Shown: positions 36,166-47,310 of the stretch, piece by piece | Layout of the letters: each line of letters begins with the position of its first letter | Numbering within the stretch: the stretch's first letter is position 1 | DNA from: Pistacia vera | Lineage: Eukaryota > Streptophyta > Magnoliopsida > Sapindales > Anacardiaceae | Reading direction: 5' to 3' | Assembly: GCF_008641045.1 (NCBI RefSeq) | Contig: NW_022196258.1 | Coordinates: 620,001 to 684,000 of the forward strand | DNA: 64,000 bases | Notes under the pieces: generated by a model | Told to the model about the DNA's origin: nothing | What the model saw: the letters and a program-made list of their open reading frames with translations, nothing else | Database searches by the model: none | Program-made: the position numbers and the translations under genes

Positions 36166-36198
36166 ATGGCCTTTACGCAACAGCTACGACAACAGTAA
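36166..36198 (+). promoter_or_regulatory. Upstream ORF of TBC copy 1
   Basis: ATG at 36166 encodes MAFTQQLRQQ and a TAA ending two bases before the main ATG at 36201. The same uORF is found in copy 2. Confidence 0.5.
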
Positions 36199-36200
36199 GC

Positions 36201-39200
36201 ATGCACATTAATCACCAAAACAGCGACACCACCAAAGAAGAAGAGAAAGAAGAACAAAATCAAAATCAGAATCAGAATCAGAATCAAAATCATCCCGAAA
36301 GAGACACCATTTCTGCCTCAACCCTGGATTCCAGATTCAACCAAACCCTCAAGAATGTTCAGGGGTATGTTAAAAAAGCTTCCTTTTTTACAAATTTTAT
36401 CGTAAATTTCATTTTTTTGCATCAGATTTGAGTGCCCATTTGGGGATTAGCGGCAGATCTTGGAAATGGTTTCTGGGTGTTTTGTTTATTGGTTTTTTGA
36501 TTGGTTGTTGCGGGTTTTGTTTGGATTTGGGGATTGGTTTTGGTGGGTATGGTAGATCTCTTTAGTTGGGGTTGGTGATCTAGAATTTGAGTGTTATGTG
36601 AAACTTTAGGTTTTGACCTTTGAGATGGGTGATCTTGAATTTGTTTTTTGTGAAATTTAGTGAGAGAAGAGTTGTGTGATTCGTTAGAGTTTGATGAATT
36701 CATTGCTTCAAAAGAGAATGTGAAGAGAGGAAACGGAAGATTGAAGATTCATTTGGATCTAAAATATTTTAAAGCATGATTTTTGTTTTACTGTTTAAGC
36801 TTAGTGTTATTGTAAATTAGTGGAGTGTGATTTACTTGGGGAATTACATTAGGTTTATTATGGTTTGATGTATGACAGTTATGAATTTGTTATTTATGAA
36901 TGTTTACTTGCATATTCTAAATTTGCTGACTGATACTGAGTGCAGAATTGCAAATAAGTTAGTATGGTCTTAGGTGTCATTTTTTTTGTGGAAGTTGCTG
37001 CTATTAGCTACAGATTGTAGAAATTTTCATTTAATTATCGAAACACTTCGATTTTTGTGCAAAGCTGTGATCAGTAAAATTCTTCGTCAGATTGTTAATG
37101 GCTTCCTTTAATATTGCTGGCCGTTGTCTCCATTGCATGATAGATAGATTCCAGCATTTTGCTTATACCAATTGGTAATGACAGGATGATACTGGTATTG
37201 GTTGTTTCAAATGATGTTATCTCATATTTAAAGAGTTCACATAAAATGCTTCTATAGCTGTTGTGCCAGCATTTTGTTTTCTGTATCTTTTTTCTGGAAA
37301 TATCTGTTCATCATCATCCTCTGGTACAAGCTATAAGATTGCTGTAATTTGTAACTTGGTTTCTGTATCTTTCTTGCAATTTAGGTTGCTTAAAGGTCGC
37401 AGTATTCCTGGTAAAATATTGCTGACCAGAAAGGCAGAGCCTATAGAGGACCCAAGCTTACATTCCCCAAGTTTTGGTCAGAGCCTCTCTCAGAATGACG
37501 CTGGGACAAGCGATCACATGCATGATTCCATAGAGGTATTATTTATGATAAATATTCCTTTTTTTTATTTTTTATTTAATTTCACAATTTAAGTATCATC
37601 TGAAGTTTAAAAATTAAAGTATTTGATTTGCTATTTACTTATCATGCAGGTAGAAGACCATGATACAACCAAGCCAAATAATGGAAGTTCTTATATGTTA
37701 AAGTCAACAAATTCAAATATTGAAACTATGTTCAACGAATCTTAGAAGTCCAGCATGGGTGCTAGAGCTACAGATTCTTCAAGGGTTATGAAATTTACAA
37801 AGGAGCTATCTGGTTCAATGGTCATATTAGGTATCCTGCTATATAGCTTCTTGCTTATCTATTGGTATTGAAATTTCTAAAGGAACTGATTTGGTTTTTA
37901 ATTGAGATTAGGATCCTTTATTATTATTATTTTTTTTCTATCTCTCTACTAGCTTCTAATTTATACTGTATTCTTTTTTGCTTAATCATTCAGAAAGATT
38001 ACGAGAGTTAGCTTGGAGTGGTGTACCACCATACATGCACCCTACTGTATGGAGGCTTCTCTTGGTAAGCTTTATGCTCTATTACTTGCCATCAGTTTAG
38101 GAAGTACATTGACCAGAGAGTTTGTTTTTGATCATTTCTTTGGAATTTCTCTCACTGGTAATTCTTTTAAGCGATATTTTTAAGAAAATTTTGGACTAAT
38201 AAACTCTTTGATGAATGAACACTTGCACTTGTAAAGAACTATGGTGTGGATTTCTTGTTAATCTTTATGCATAAATTGGTTGCTTTATGCTAACTCTGGT
38301 GAGAGAGATCAATTGAAAGATATGGAAGCTGGTTTGTGCTCATTCTATGTACCGTACATATTTTGAGTAGGTATTGGCCTTTTAGTTTATTACTCAACTG
38401 ATATTGAGGCTTGATGTGTTTCCTTACAATTCATTATAGTTCTGTTTGTCTTTTTTAGTTAGTAGTCGTCTATTCCTATTGTTCAAAAGTTAAAAGGAAT
38501 CATTTTAGGAGCATGCATTCAAATGATTGTCTCCATCTGTGTACCGGGATTTACATAATCTGGCTTCTTAAGTAACATGAGTCATCTTTATTGAATATAG
38601 TTTTTTTCCTGTTGAAATTTAAATATGAACTGACAACAGGGTATGCGTTTGGTTTATTATTTTGGGTAGGATTTTGGGGATAGTATTGGATAATTGAATA
38701 TGGGAGTATTACGAGGTAAAATTTAAAAATTTATAGAAAAACCCCCTAAGTTTGCTAATTTCATAATACCCCTAACATGTAAATTGACAAAAATACCCCC
38801 ACAACCTGCAGTGCCAGATTCTGGCCACCACCGTCGGAATCTGGCCGGAAAATCGCGTTACGACACAGACCGGTCGGATCTGTGTTGTAACGAGTCGTTA
38901 TGGCCTTTTCCGGCTAGATCCACCACAGATCTGGCCGGAAAAGGCCAGATCTACGGCCTGCCGTGGCCATCGACGGCCAAAAAGGCCAAAACGACGGCCA
39001 TCTTTGGCCGTCGTTCACGGCCAGATCTGGCCTTTCCCGGCCAAATCCGTGGTGGATTTGGCCGGAAAAGGCTAGATCAGTGAACTTCCGGCCATTTATG
39101 GTCGGCAGGGTGGCCGTTGTATAGATTTCGGCTACCACCGACAGTGGTTGCCGGAATCTGGCGAGTATGGGTTGCGGGGGTGTTTTTGATAATTTTTAAA

Positions 39201-39414
39201 CTTTTTTTAGGGTGTATTTGATGAAATTAATAACCTTATGGGGTCTAAAAGTAATTAAAAAAATAGGGTAATATTCTTGGAATAGTAAGCCAAACGTTAT
39301 TTGGAGAATAGGATCCAGAATCTGGATAAAAATAGTAAGCCAAAGGGATATGCGCCACCTAATTCAGATAGAAGGGAGGGAGTCCTGAGAAGGAAGCGTA
39401 GTGAGTATCTTGAC
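36201..39414 (+). pseudogene. TBC/RabGAP gene, truncated copy 1
   Basis: Exons match the intact gene at 55714-60900: exon 1 36201-36364, exon 2 37385-37535, exon 3 37650-37830, exon 4 37994-38064, then a partial exon 5 at about 39345-39414. Three lesions are visible. TAG at 37743-37745 replaces the CAG of the intact copy in exon 3. A Harbinger-like element separates the intron 4 acceptor from exon 5. Sequence after TATCTTGAC at 39414 is unrelated, removing exons 5 (part) to 10 and with them the catalytic TBC core. Exon 1 also carries a longer Gln-Asn run (CAAAATCAGAAT-type repeat) than its partner. It cannot make a RabGAP. Confidence 0.9.
38640..39344 (-). mobile_element. Harbinger-like element in TBC copy 1
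   Basis: Begins ggtatgcgtttggttta and ends ggataaaaatagtaagccaaa, matching in reverse the element at 40885-41607. The interior near 38810-39130 is GC-rich with many ggccagatc and ggccg words. The expected last bases (cgcaccc) at the right end appear lost. In TBC copy 2 the corresponding site is empty (acaacagggatatgcacc near 58154). Confidence 0.75.
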
Positions 39415-40099
39415 CATATCTTTGGTCGTGGCCAAATCTGACCGGTGCTGATGGTTTGAGTTTTATGTGAATTAGTGGGTTGGCCTATTAACAATAAGGC
39501 CCAGATTTTGTTAATTGGGCTTTAGTTGCATAATTCAATGAATATAGAACTTAGTCTTTGAAGCTTTATTGGGTTTAATTATAACTGAGTCGGGCCTATT
39601 AAAATAAAGTCCATATTTTAGTAATTGGGCTTTAGATGCATTAATGGATGAATAAATGACTTGAGCTTTGAAGCTTTATAGGGTTAAATTATATCGAAGG
39701 CTTAACTGCAAGGATCTAAAGGTATAGGGGGTTCACAAAAGTATTTAAAGGTATGGGGGATTGAGAGAATTTAAACATATAGGGAGTAGGGTTGCAAGCG
39801 AATCGAACATAAACGAACACCTCCATTCAAAAGTCGTTCAATAAGCACAAAGGGTTGTTCGAAATCATGTTCAAACTCGAACGAACACAGAATGACTGTT
39901 CGAGTTCATTCGATTAACAAAACAAGTTGTTTGTGATCGTTCGACTAATCTTTTGATTAATTGTTCGAATAACTTGTAAATACCTGTTCGAATAAAAAAT
40001 ATATACCAAATTTGGGCTGGGTCGGGTTAGTTTGTTGGTTATAAGTTATCATATATATATTTTCATTACATAAATTATCATAAATGATTTAAATATCTA
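39415..40099. repeat. Tandem and GAAC-rich repeats
   Basis: From 39474 to about 39700 there are two copies of a unit of about 115 bp sharing attgggctttag, tttgaagcttta and ggcctatta words. From about 39788 to 39990 the sequence is rich in cgaac and gttcg words (gcgaatcgaacataaacga), in the style of a small non-autonomous hAT element. No gene. Confidence 0.5.
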
Positions 40100-40640
40100 C
40101 ATATATATTTTGTATCAGCACCTATAAATTCATAATGGTATGAGAGTCTATTGTAATATAAGATCAATACAAATATGTGATTAATTTGTTATATATTTGG
40201 TATCAACACTTATAAATTCATAATAGTATAGGAGTCTGTTGTAATATATGATCAATACAAATGTGTGATTAATTTGTTTTATATATATATATAATATGTA
40301 ATTGTGTATATGCAAAATTATTATCATACATATATTAATCATTGATTAAATTTGTTTAATGTGTCATTAAATTATCAAAATTATAGATTATTATATATAT
40401 ATTATCTTTACATAAATTATCATAAATATTTTAAATGTCTGTATATATATTTTGTATCAACACCCATATATTCATAGTAATATGAGCGTCTATTATAATA
40501 TATGATCAATACAAATGTGTGATTAATATATATATATTTTTTGTATCAACACCCATAAATTCATAGTGATATGAGAGTCTATTGTGATATATGATCAATA
40601 CAAATGTATGATTAATTTGTTATATATATATATAACTTAG
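40100..40640. repeat. AT-rich array, four copies
   Basis: Four copies of a unit of about 85-90 bp start near 40116, 40197, 40450 and 40540, sharing gtatcaacacc, aaattcata, gagtctattgta and gatcaatacaaatgtgtgat. They lie as two pairs separated by AT-rich filler. Confidence 0.75.
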
Positions 40641-40723
40641 GTTTAATTAAACTATTACGTTATTAAATTTGTTATAACATAATAGTTTAATACAATCACC
40701 AAAAATATGATAGGTTATCACAG

Positions 40724-41850
40724 TAGATTATATATCTTCATAAATGGGGAGCTGAGAAAAAATATGATAGGTTATATCTCCGTGAATTTGGAACTAATAG
40801 AGACAAATTTTCTTCCAATTAGATTAGAAGTCGATGTGATTTTCAATTTTTTCTTATTCAATAAACTAAAAGAGAAATATTTTAGGGTGCGTTTGGCTCC
40901 CTATTTTTATCCATATTTTCAATCATATTCTCCAAATAATATTTGGCACATTATTCCAGAAATATTACCCTATTTTTTTAATTACTTTTAGACCCCATAA
41001 GGTTATTAATTTCACTAAATACCCCATGAAAAAAAGTTTAAAAATTAACAAAAACACCCCCATCAACCCAACTTGTCAGATTCCGGCAACCACCATCGAT
41101 GATTGCCGGAATCTGTACAACGGCCTAACTTCCAACCATAAATAGCCGAAAGTTCACCGATCTAGTAGGAAAAGGCTAGATCTGGCTGTCAGTGACGGCC
41201 AAAGAAATGACCGTCGTTGACCGAAAACGACAGTCACATCCAAAGATGGCTATCGTTTTGGCCTTTTTCGGCCGTCGACGGCCATAGTAGGCCATAGATC
41301 TGGCCTTTTCTGGCCAGATCCGTGGTGTAGCTGGCCGGAAAAGGCCATAATGATGCGTTAGGGCACAGATCCGGCCAGTCTGTGCCGTAACGAAATTTTC
41401 TGGCCAGATTCCGATGGTAGTGGCCGGAATCTGGCACTGCAGGTGATAAGGGTGTTTTTGTCATTTTATATATTAGGGTCTTTAATTAAATTAGTAAACC
41501 TAAGGACTTTTTCATAAATTTTTAAAATTTACCTCGTAATACTCCCATATCCAACAACTCAATACTATCCCCAAAATCTTATCCAAAATACTAAACCAAA
41601 CGCACCCTCAGTCTTCAAGGTAATATAGTTATAACTATTTATTATTAAAGCCTTGAGAGAGAAATGTTAGCAATCTTCAATTTTCATTGATGCAGATGGT
41701 AGTGTAAAGAAATTCCATGAGATGAAGACCGAATGAGGTGTCAAAAACTCCATTGACTTGAATACATTTTCAGATCCCATTAATGGACACCTTATTGATG
41801 ATAGTTGCTCTTCTGGCGTACATTTCTCTACCTTGTTATGTTTGTAGGAA
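40724..41850 (+). pseudogene. MATH-domain gene fragment (copy B)
   Basis: An exon-3 remnant (RLYIFINGELRKNMIG, then EVDVIFNFFLFNKLKEKYF) matches the MATH core. It is interrupted near its 3' end by the Harbinger-like element at 40885-41607 and resumes as gtcttcaag with a GTAATA donor. Exon 4 starts after ttgatgcag near 41696 (DGSVKKFHEMKTE) and reaches TGA where the paralogue has TGG, then continues LNTFSDPINGHLIDDSC. Exons 1 and 2 are not found upstream. The gene is a decayed tandem paralogue of the MATH gene that follows. Confidence 0.75.
40885..41607 (+). mobile_element. Harbinger-like element in MATH copy B
   Basis: 723 bp with terminal inverted repeats GGGTGCGTTTGG and CCAAACGCACCC. It is flanked by tta (40882-40884) and tca (41608-41610); the uninterrupted exon in the paralogue reads tattttaatcttcaag, so the site was probably TTA, the Harbinger target. 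The middle is GC-rich (ggccatagatctggcc and related words). Non-autonomous: no transposase ORF. Confidence 0.8.
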
Positions 41851-42722
41851 TTCTTATAAGCTATATAATTCTTAATTACATACATTTTTTTGCTTATTAA
41901 GAATTATATAGCTAGAAGTCTTTATTTTAACTGGAAGTTATAATTCTATACTCTTTTGTATAACTCACAGAGAGTTCAAGTCCTGGAATAAATCTTACTG
42001 GAGTTATTCTATTTAAAATGGGAAGTTAAAACTCAGAAAGAAATGAAATCCTTCCAGATTTTTCTTGAAAATTAAGAATATATCAAAAGGCATAAATATA
42101 TCCTTCTAAATTTAAGATAATCATCATTCTTTTACTCAGTATTCTTTTATTAAAATTCTTAACCTTCCCATCCTTAAATCCTCAAAATAATAATAAAAAA
42201 AAAATTAAAATAAAAACCTTTAACCGCTACCTTTTCCACAAACATGTTTCATGAAAATTATTAAAATGGACCTTATTTTAAGGGAATTTTGAATTTATTT
42301 TTTATCTTAATTCAAAAAATTGAATAAAGTTACTCATTAGGTAGATGTCATTAACTAGACCTCAATTGGAGGCCTCATACAACCGGAGTTCTTATGTTTA
42401 AATGGAAGTTATATTTGTTTTTAAATCCTTTATATAAGTTCAAGCTTCACAAAGAATTTGAATCCCACCCAACTAGTATTCTTGGAAAGAATATCCTCTA
42501 ATTAAATTCGAAAAACAAAATCCCCTATAAAAGATATACACAAGACAAGATCATACAACTGGCATTCGGTTTATAATTGATTAGTTGTGTGTATATATAT
42601 ATTAAGTTCTCCTAAAGTTTAGATACAAAGTGACTTATATTTCGACCTGTGACACATACAAGTCTTCAGATTTCGGTTCTTTTCGTCTCTGTTATTTAAA
42701 CCTCAAATCTTCTTACTTCAGC
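41851..42722. promoter_or_regulatory. Intergenic and promoter of the MATH gene
   Basis: The first part resembles the 3' flank of the other MATH copies (ttaattcaaaaaattgaata near 42308). A TATA-like tatatatatatta lies at 42590-42602, about 125 bp before the chosen start. Confidence 0.4.
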
Positions 42723-45528
42723 ATGGGCAACAATGGTTCCAAAAGCTGCTTCAACATGGGCAACCGAGATTCCAAAGGCTTAATAGGTATATCTGAAATT
42801 CAATTTTCGAATATTAGTTTCCATCAAGAGTTATGATTATGCATGGAGGTAAAAATTTTCATGTATGGAATTTGTTGTTTCAATATAAAATTTTAACCCT
42901 TTTTTACAACTAATCAAACCAAATGGTTTTGTTATTAAAATAATTTTGAGCCATTGAGTAAGCTTATATCTCTTAGTTTATTTTCTTTCAGGAAGGCATG
43001 CTTCACCAAGTCACTACTTATTCAAAATGGATTCCTTCTCTTTCCTATCTAAAGCTTTAGCAGATGACTTTATCTCGGACACTTTTGTTGCAGGGGGCTA
43101 CAGATGGTGTGCACTTTACTCAACTTTGTCCTTTATAAATTATACTTAAGCACAAGTAAGATGATGATAAATTTGAATAATGTTCTTCACTAAACGAAAA
43201 TTTAACTCCTATCACAAGAAATTGATTATCTATTGATGAGTGATGAAATGATATATATATTCCATGATTTTATTAGTAGATTGTAGGGAACTCATGACTT
43301 TCATGAATTATTTTTATACAAGTTTCTTTGTATATTTCTATTTTCCAAAATCACTGGTAGTGTATGAGTTTCAGGTTTTTAGGCTGAAAAAGTGATGAAT
43401 TTATGTCATACGGTGGTTGGAGGCATTGTACGTGCTAAAGAGAGAAGTCGGATCATCAATCAAAAAAAAGAATGTGAAATTGCTGGATGGCGTCATGGCA
43501 TGGTTTTTTTGCGCCGAGCATAAGTTTTCTATGCCGCGGCGGGAGAAGCTGAATTTGGACATATAGTTCATGTCGTGGTGTGAAGAAGTTTGTGCCGTGG
43601 CATGACAAAGTTTTATGTTTGCGGAAGAATTTGGCGCCGCGGCGCCAGAAAATCATGTCGCGGCATGGATCGCGAGAAAAATAAAAACCTCATATTTTCC
43701 AACTCCGACTTAACTTGTATTTCTGAAAAACACCCCTAGCAAAGGAAAAGCATAAATAGGACTTTGTAATTTAGTTTAGGGATGCTCTTTGACCTAAATT
43801 GAGAGTTACTTTTTTATCAAGAAAAAGAAGGAGATTCTTTCTAAGGTTTGGATTATTCATGCTTTTAGGGGAATTTCAGGTTTGCTCTCTTTAATATCAA
43901 TGTGTAACTAAACTCTTATTTAGGGATCTAATGTCGCCTAATTAGAAGGCCCTATGTTTAAACATATATTTATTGTTATCAATTCAATGAAAATCTAGAT
44001 TCATTCATGTATTTATTCTGCCTTTAGTTTTCATTATTGTGTGACGACACTTAGTGTGAATTAGTAGGTTTTTTGTGTTCAGATTATTGAATAAATTACT
44101 AGTATTTTGTGCATACACCCTGACAAAATATTATTGGTTCATGATTTCTTGAATAATTAGTGTTTGTACATACGCCCTGACAGATGCGCTTTTGTTCTTG
44201 ATTTTGAGTATTCCTGTGTTTAATGAGTTTTTAATTCATAGGTTAGACTATACGCCCTAGCTAATCTTGTGTTAAAAATACTAGGTTAATCCCAAACTCC
44301 TTATGATAATACCTTGATTTAGGGAATGCAAACCCTAGAGACTGAATTGATAAACAATAGTGAGATGTTTGACATAGAGCTGGATAATTATGGTGAAATT
44401 GGAGCCCTAGCTTTTGGTCAATTGGGTTTTAGATAATTTTAATAGTTGTTTAATTTTAGTTTTATTCTATTGTTGCTTTTAAAGTGATCTTCCTCAATTT
44501 TTCATTATTAAGTCTTGTTTTTAGTTTTAATTGAAGCATAGTTATTAGGATTAGTAAATTGGTTATAAATCTCTGTGGGACTAACCCTTGCTTTTGTATA
44601 CTAGACTACGGGAGCGATTTGTGTACTTGCGAGGTTATAAAATTGTTCATCATCTATCTAAGTGGGGATTGGATCAAAGCTAAAATAGATTATATCTGCA
44701 ATTGGAATTGCTACGCACAAGTTCTCTTCAAACTGGATGGGAAGTCAACATGGTTTTCAATTTTTTCTTATTTAATCAGCTAAAAGAGAAATATTTTAAT
44801 CTTCAAGGTAGTATAGTTACAACTTTTTTATTAGAAATTAATTGTGAGAAAATACCATATTTATTCATTTTTTATACATTTATTAATAGATAATTATGAT
44901 TGATGCAGATGGGAGTGTAAAGCAATTCCAGGAGATGAAGACCAAATGGGGTATTAAAAACTTCATTGACTTGAGTACATTTTCAGATCCTGTTAATGGA
45001 TACCAATTCTTGGCTATGTTTACTATGTGTATCAAAGACCAATTGTATGGAAAACACATTAAACGGACAGGTGAGAGCTAGAATTTACAGTCAATTTTTT
45101 GAAATAAAATCTTTTGTATTCTACGATTGATTTTCTCTAATTTGTGATACTTATACAGATTTTAAATGCAAATCTCTGCATTTTATAAATTCAGAATTCT
45201 ATTCATTAGCACTTCACAACTTTTTATTACTTACATAAAATTATTAATAATTGATGTTTGCATTTTTGAAAAAAAGTGGATATCAAGTCTCTATACGATA
45301 AGTCTTGTAAGTGCTTGAAATTTTTATATAAATTTTGTTCTTAACTACTTTCTTTTCATCTTCCCTCTAGGTCAATCCGTGTATAAACCCTCAGACAAGA
45401 TTGGTTTCCATAGATTCATGGCATTAGAACAACTGAAGAATCCAAAACAATGTTTCTTGGTTGATGACAGTGTCATAATTGAAGCTGAAGTTAAATTGGT
45501 TGGAGTTGTCACCAAATGGTCGACTTAA
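42723..45528 (+). pseudogene. MATH-domain (TRAF-like) gene, exon 3 split by LTR
   Basis: Exon 1 42723-42786 encodes MGNNGSKSCFNMGNRDSKGL; the MGNNGS start fits an N-myristoylation signal. An in-frame upstream ATG at 42630 is an alternative start. Exon 2 42992-43106 holds the MATH N-terminus (PSHYLFKMDSFSFLSKALAD, then FVAGGYRW). Exon 3 (LIIYLSGDWIKAKIDYI, then WEVNMVFNFFLFNQLKEKYF) is cut at 43233/44653 by a solo LTR and has a frame change after DYI. Exon 4 44909-45070 (DGSVKQFQEMKTKWG) and exon 5 from 45371 (QSVYKPSDKIGFHRFMALEQ, then VIIEAEVKLVGVV) complete it, stop at 45526-45528. Exon 4 passes straight from one MATH end (DPVNGY) to sequence of a second, so middle exons may be missing. MATH proteins are binding adaptors. 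The LTR makes a normal product unlikely. Confidence 0.7.
43234..44652 (+). mobile_element. Solo LTR inside MATH exon 3
   Basis: 1419 bp from tgatgagtgatg to ttgttcatca, flanked by a perfect 5-bp target duplication tctat (43229-43233 and 44653-44657). Near its end it has ctctgtgggactaaccct, wording typical of the 3' part of plant Gypsy LTRs and close to the LTR at 45727. An internal stretch at 43490-43680 is rich in gccgcggcg-like words. Confidence 0.9.
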
Positions 45529-45726
45529 TTCTTTGTTATAAACATCATTATGGTTCTTCAGCTATGAGTTACTTTTTCTACCTTGTTATGTTTTTATAGG
45601 ATTTTTATAATTTATAGAATTCTTATTTGGCTTTATAAATTATAAGTACTTAGTCACTACTAGACTAACATAAAAGTAGACATTTAATCTAATACACACC
45701 CCCGCTTCCCAATCGGCGCAACCAAT

Positions 45727-47305
45727 TGATAAGAGTGTAATTTATATATTTTTATTCCTTCTATATTATGTTTTTTGTCATGTTTTATGCCTATTTGAGT
45801 TTATTAGAGTTTATTTTGTGAGTTTGCCATAGTTGGATAGATTTTGGAAATAAGTGATAAAAGATTAGGAAATTCCAGATTTTTGTTATTCTAACCAGTG
45901 CTACATTTTTTAGGTTTTTCATGGAGTCAGAGTTCTTGATTGCAAAAGTGTTCTTCATAAAAAATAAAGTTGACGAATCAAGATTTCCAGAAAGGTATTA
46001 TGGGCGAGAATCAGAGTTCGTTTGGGTCTTCATTAGTTGTTGTAAAACCGGACCTGGAATCCTAGTCGTGAAAGGATTTCCTGGCTAAGTATTGAATTTT
46101 CGAATGGGCCTAACTGGAGCGTCAAATATCGAAAGCGGGTGATTCAAAATCCCAGATTCATCTATACATCTAGGACTACAATTTTTATGAAGTGACCGAG
46201 CCCAGAAAAGATCTTTTACATTGCGAGAATCCTGGTGCAAGCTGAAGACGAATTCTGGAATCCATATTTGATAAGATTTTGTCAAATCTGGAAGTCTATC
46301 TTTTAGGAAACGTCTAGGAAAGATTTTTCGTGATTCCTGGGGTAGAATTAGGAGAAAAACATGTTATTTATTCAGGAGTGTTAGGTTAACCAAGAAAAGA
46401 GAGACAACAGTAGTTTTTAGTTTTTTTCGGTTTTCTTTTACTTTCTACGTCAAGATGTGAGGCTGATCTTTCTTCTTCAGTTCAAGGGGATTTTGAAGCC
46501 TAAATTCATGTCATTGGTGTAGCCTAACTTCAGTAACATTGTTCTTAATCTTGTTTTCATTGGAATTTTTTATGTTATTCTATTTTAATTGTTTATAATT
46601 TTCTGTTTGGGTGATTTAGTAATGGCCTGCTGAATTATTTTATAGGAATTTTATCTGTTAGAATTAGGAATTGTGATCCGTAATTGTCCTTTTTCTATTC
46701 AACGAGTGACACATGATGATAGCTGATTATGGTCAAGTTTTTAGTCTATTGTCTTGAATAACATAACCTAAGTTAAATAATCCAAGCTTGCGTGATTGTT
46801 GCTTAGATTGATCTATTCTCCTAATTCTTAAGGCTGCCATTGAATTAAATTTAGAGAGCTTGTTCGAGGTTGTTCAAGGGTTAGTATCTACTCGAAGAGC
46901 TTATTTCAGTAGTGACAAACTAAGGGAGAATTCGGGTAACAGAGCTTGTTGTTTCCTAGGGTCAATAGTTCCATAATAACGAGATAGATCAGTGTTACGG
47001 TTACTTTATGTCCAATGCATGTTTAGGTGGATCTTGGACCGAGAACTGATTGTGTTTAATCTGATATTTTCTACCATTAGCAATTGCTTTGTTTTACTTT
47101 AGATTGCATTGAGTACACCCCCCTTTCATTACCGTTGTCATGTTTACTGTTTAGGGTTTTATTTTATTTTTCTATTGTTTTCATTGTTTTAGAACATAAG
47201 AATTAATCGAACCATTCTCTGTGGGATCAACCCTTGCTTAACCTATATACAATTCAGTTGTTAGGTTAGGAAGGTTGTTAATTTGGAGCATTCGGCAAGC
47301 TACCA
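45727..47305 (+). mobile_element. Solo LTR, Gypsy-like, copy C only
   Basis: 1579 bp from tgataagagtg to gcaagctacca with a perfect target duplication ccaat (45722-45726 and 47306-47310). Copy A has the empty site gcaaccaatcacctcc near 29133. The end carries ctctgtgggatcaaccct. An ORF at 46085-46285 within it is incidental. Confidence 0.95.
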
Positions 47306-47310
47306 CCAAT

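Larger units (their letters stand above)
28400..39414 (+). repeat. Segmental duplication, copy A
   Basis: Matches 45000-58233 in the same orientation and order: MATH exons, two membrane-protein copies, a DNA transposon, then TBC exons 1-5. Copy-specific insertions are 31061-31442 plus target duplication and 38640-39344. Net shared length is about 9.9 kb in both copies. By eye, TBC exon 2 differs at 4 of 151 positions and exon 3 at 7 of 181. Confidence 0.9.

Noticed and set aside
36422..36703. 93-codon minus-strand ORF rich in Gln, Lys and Thr
   Set aside because: Lies in intron 1 of the TBC gene copy; low-complexity reverse reading of T- and G-rich intron sequence.
38784..39138. GC-rich ORFs of 99 and 74 codons
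   Set aside because: They fall in the repetitive ggccagatc interior of a Harbinger-like element; the related element at 41234-41464 gives a similar chance frame.
43456..43656. 66-codon minus-strand ORF with His-rich repeats
   Set aside because: Lies inside the solo LTR 43234-44652 in a degenerate gccgcgg-rich patch.
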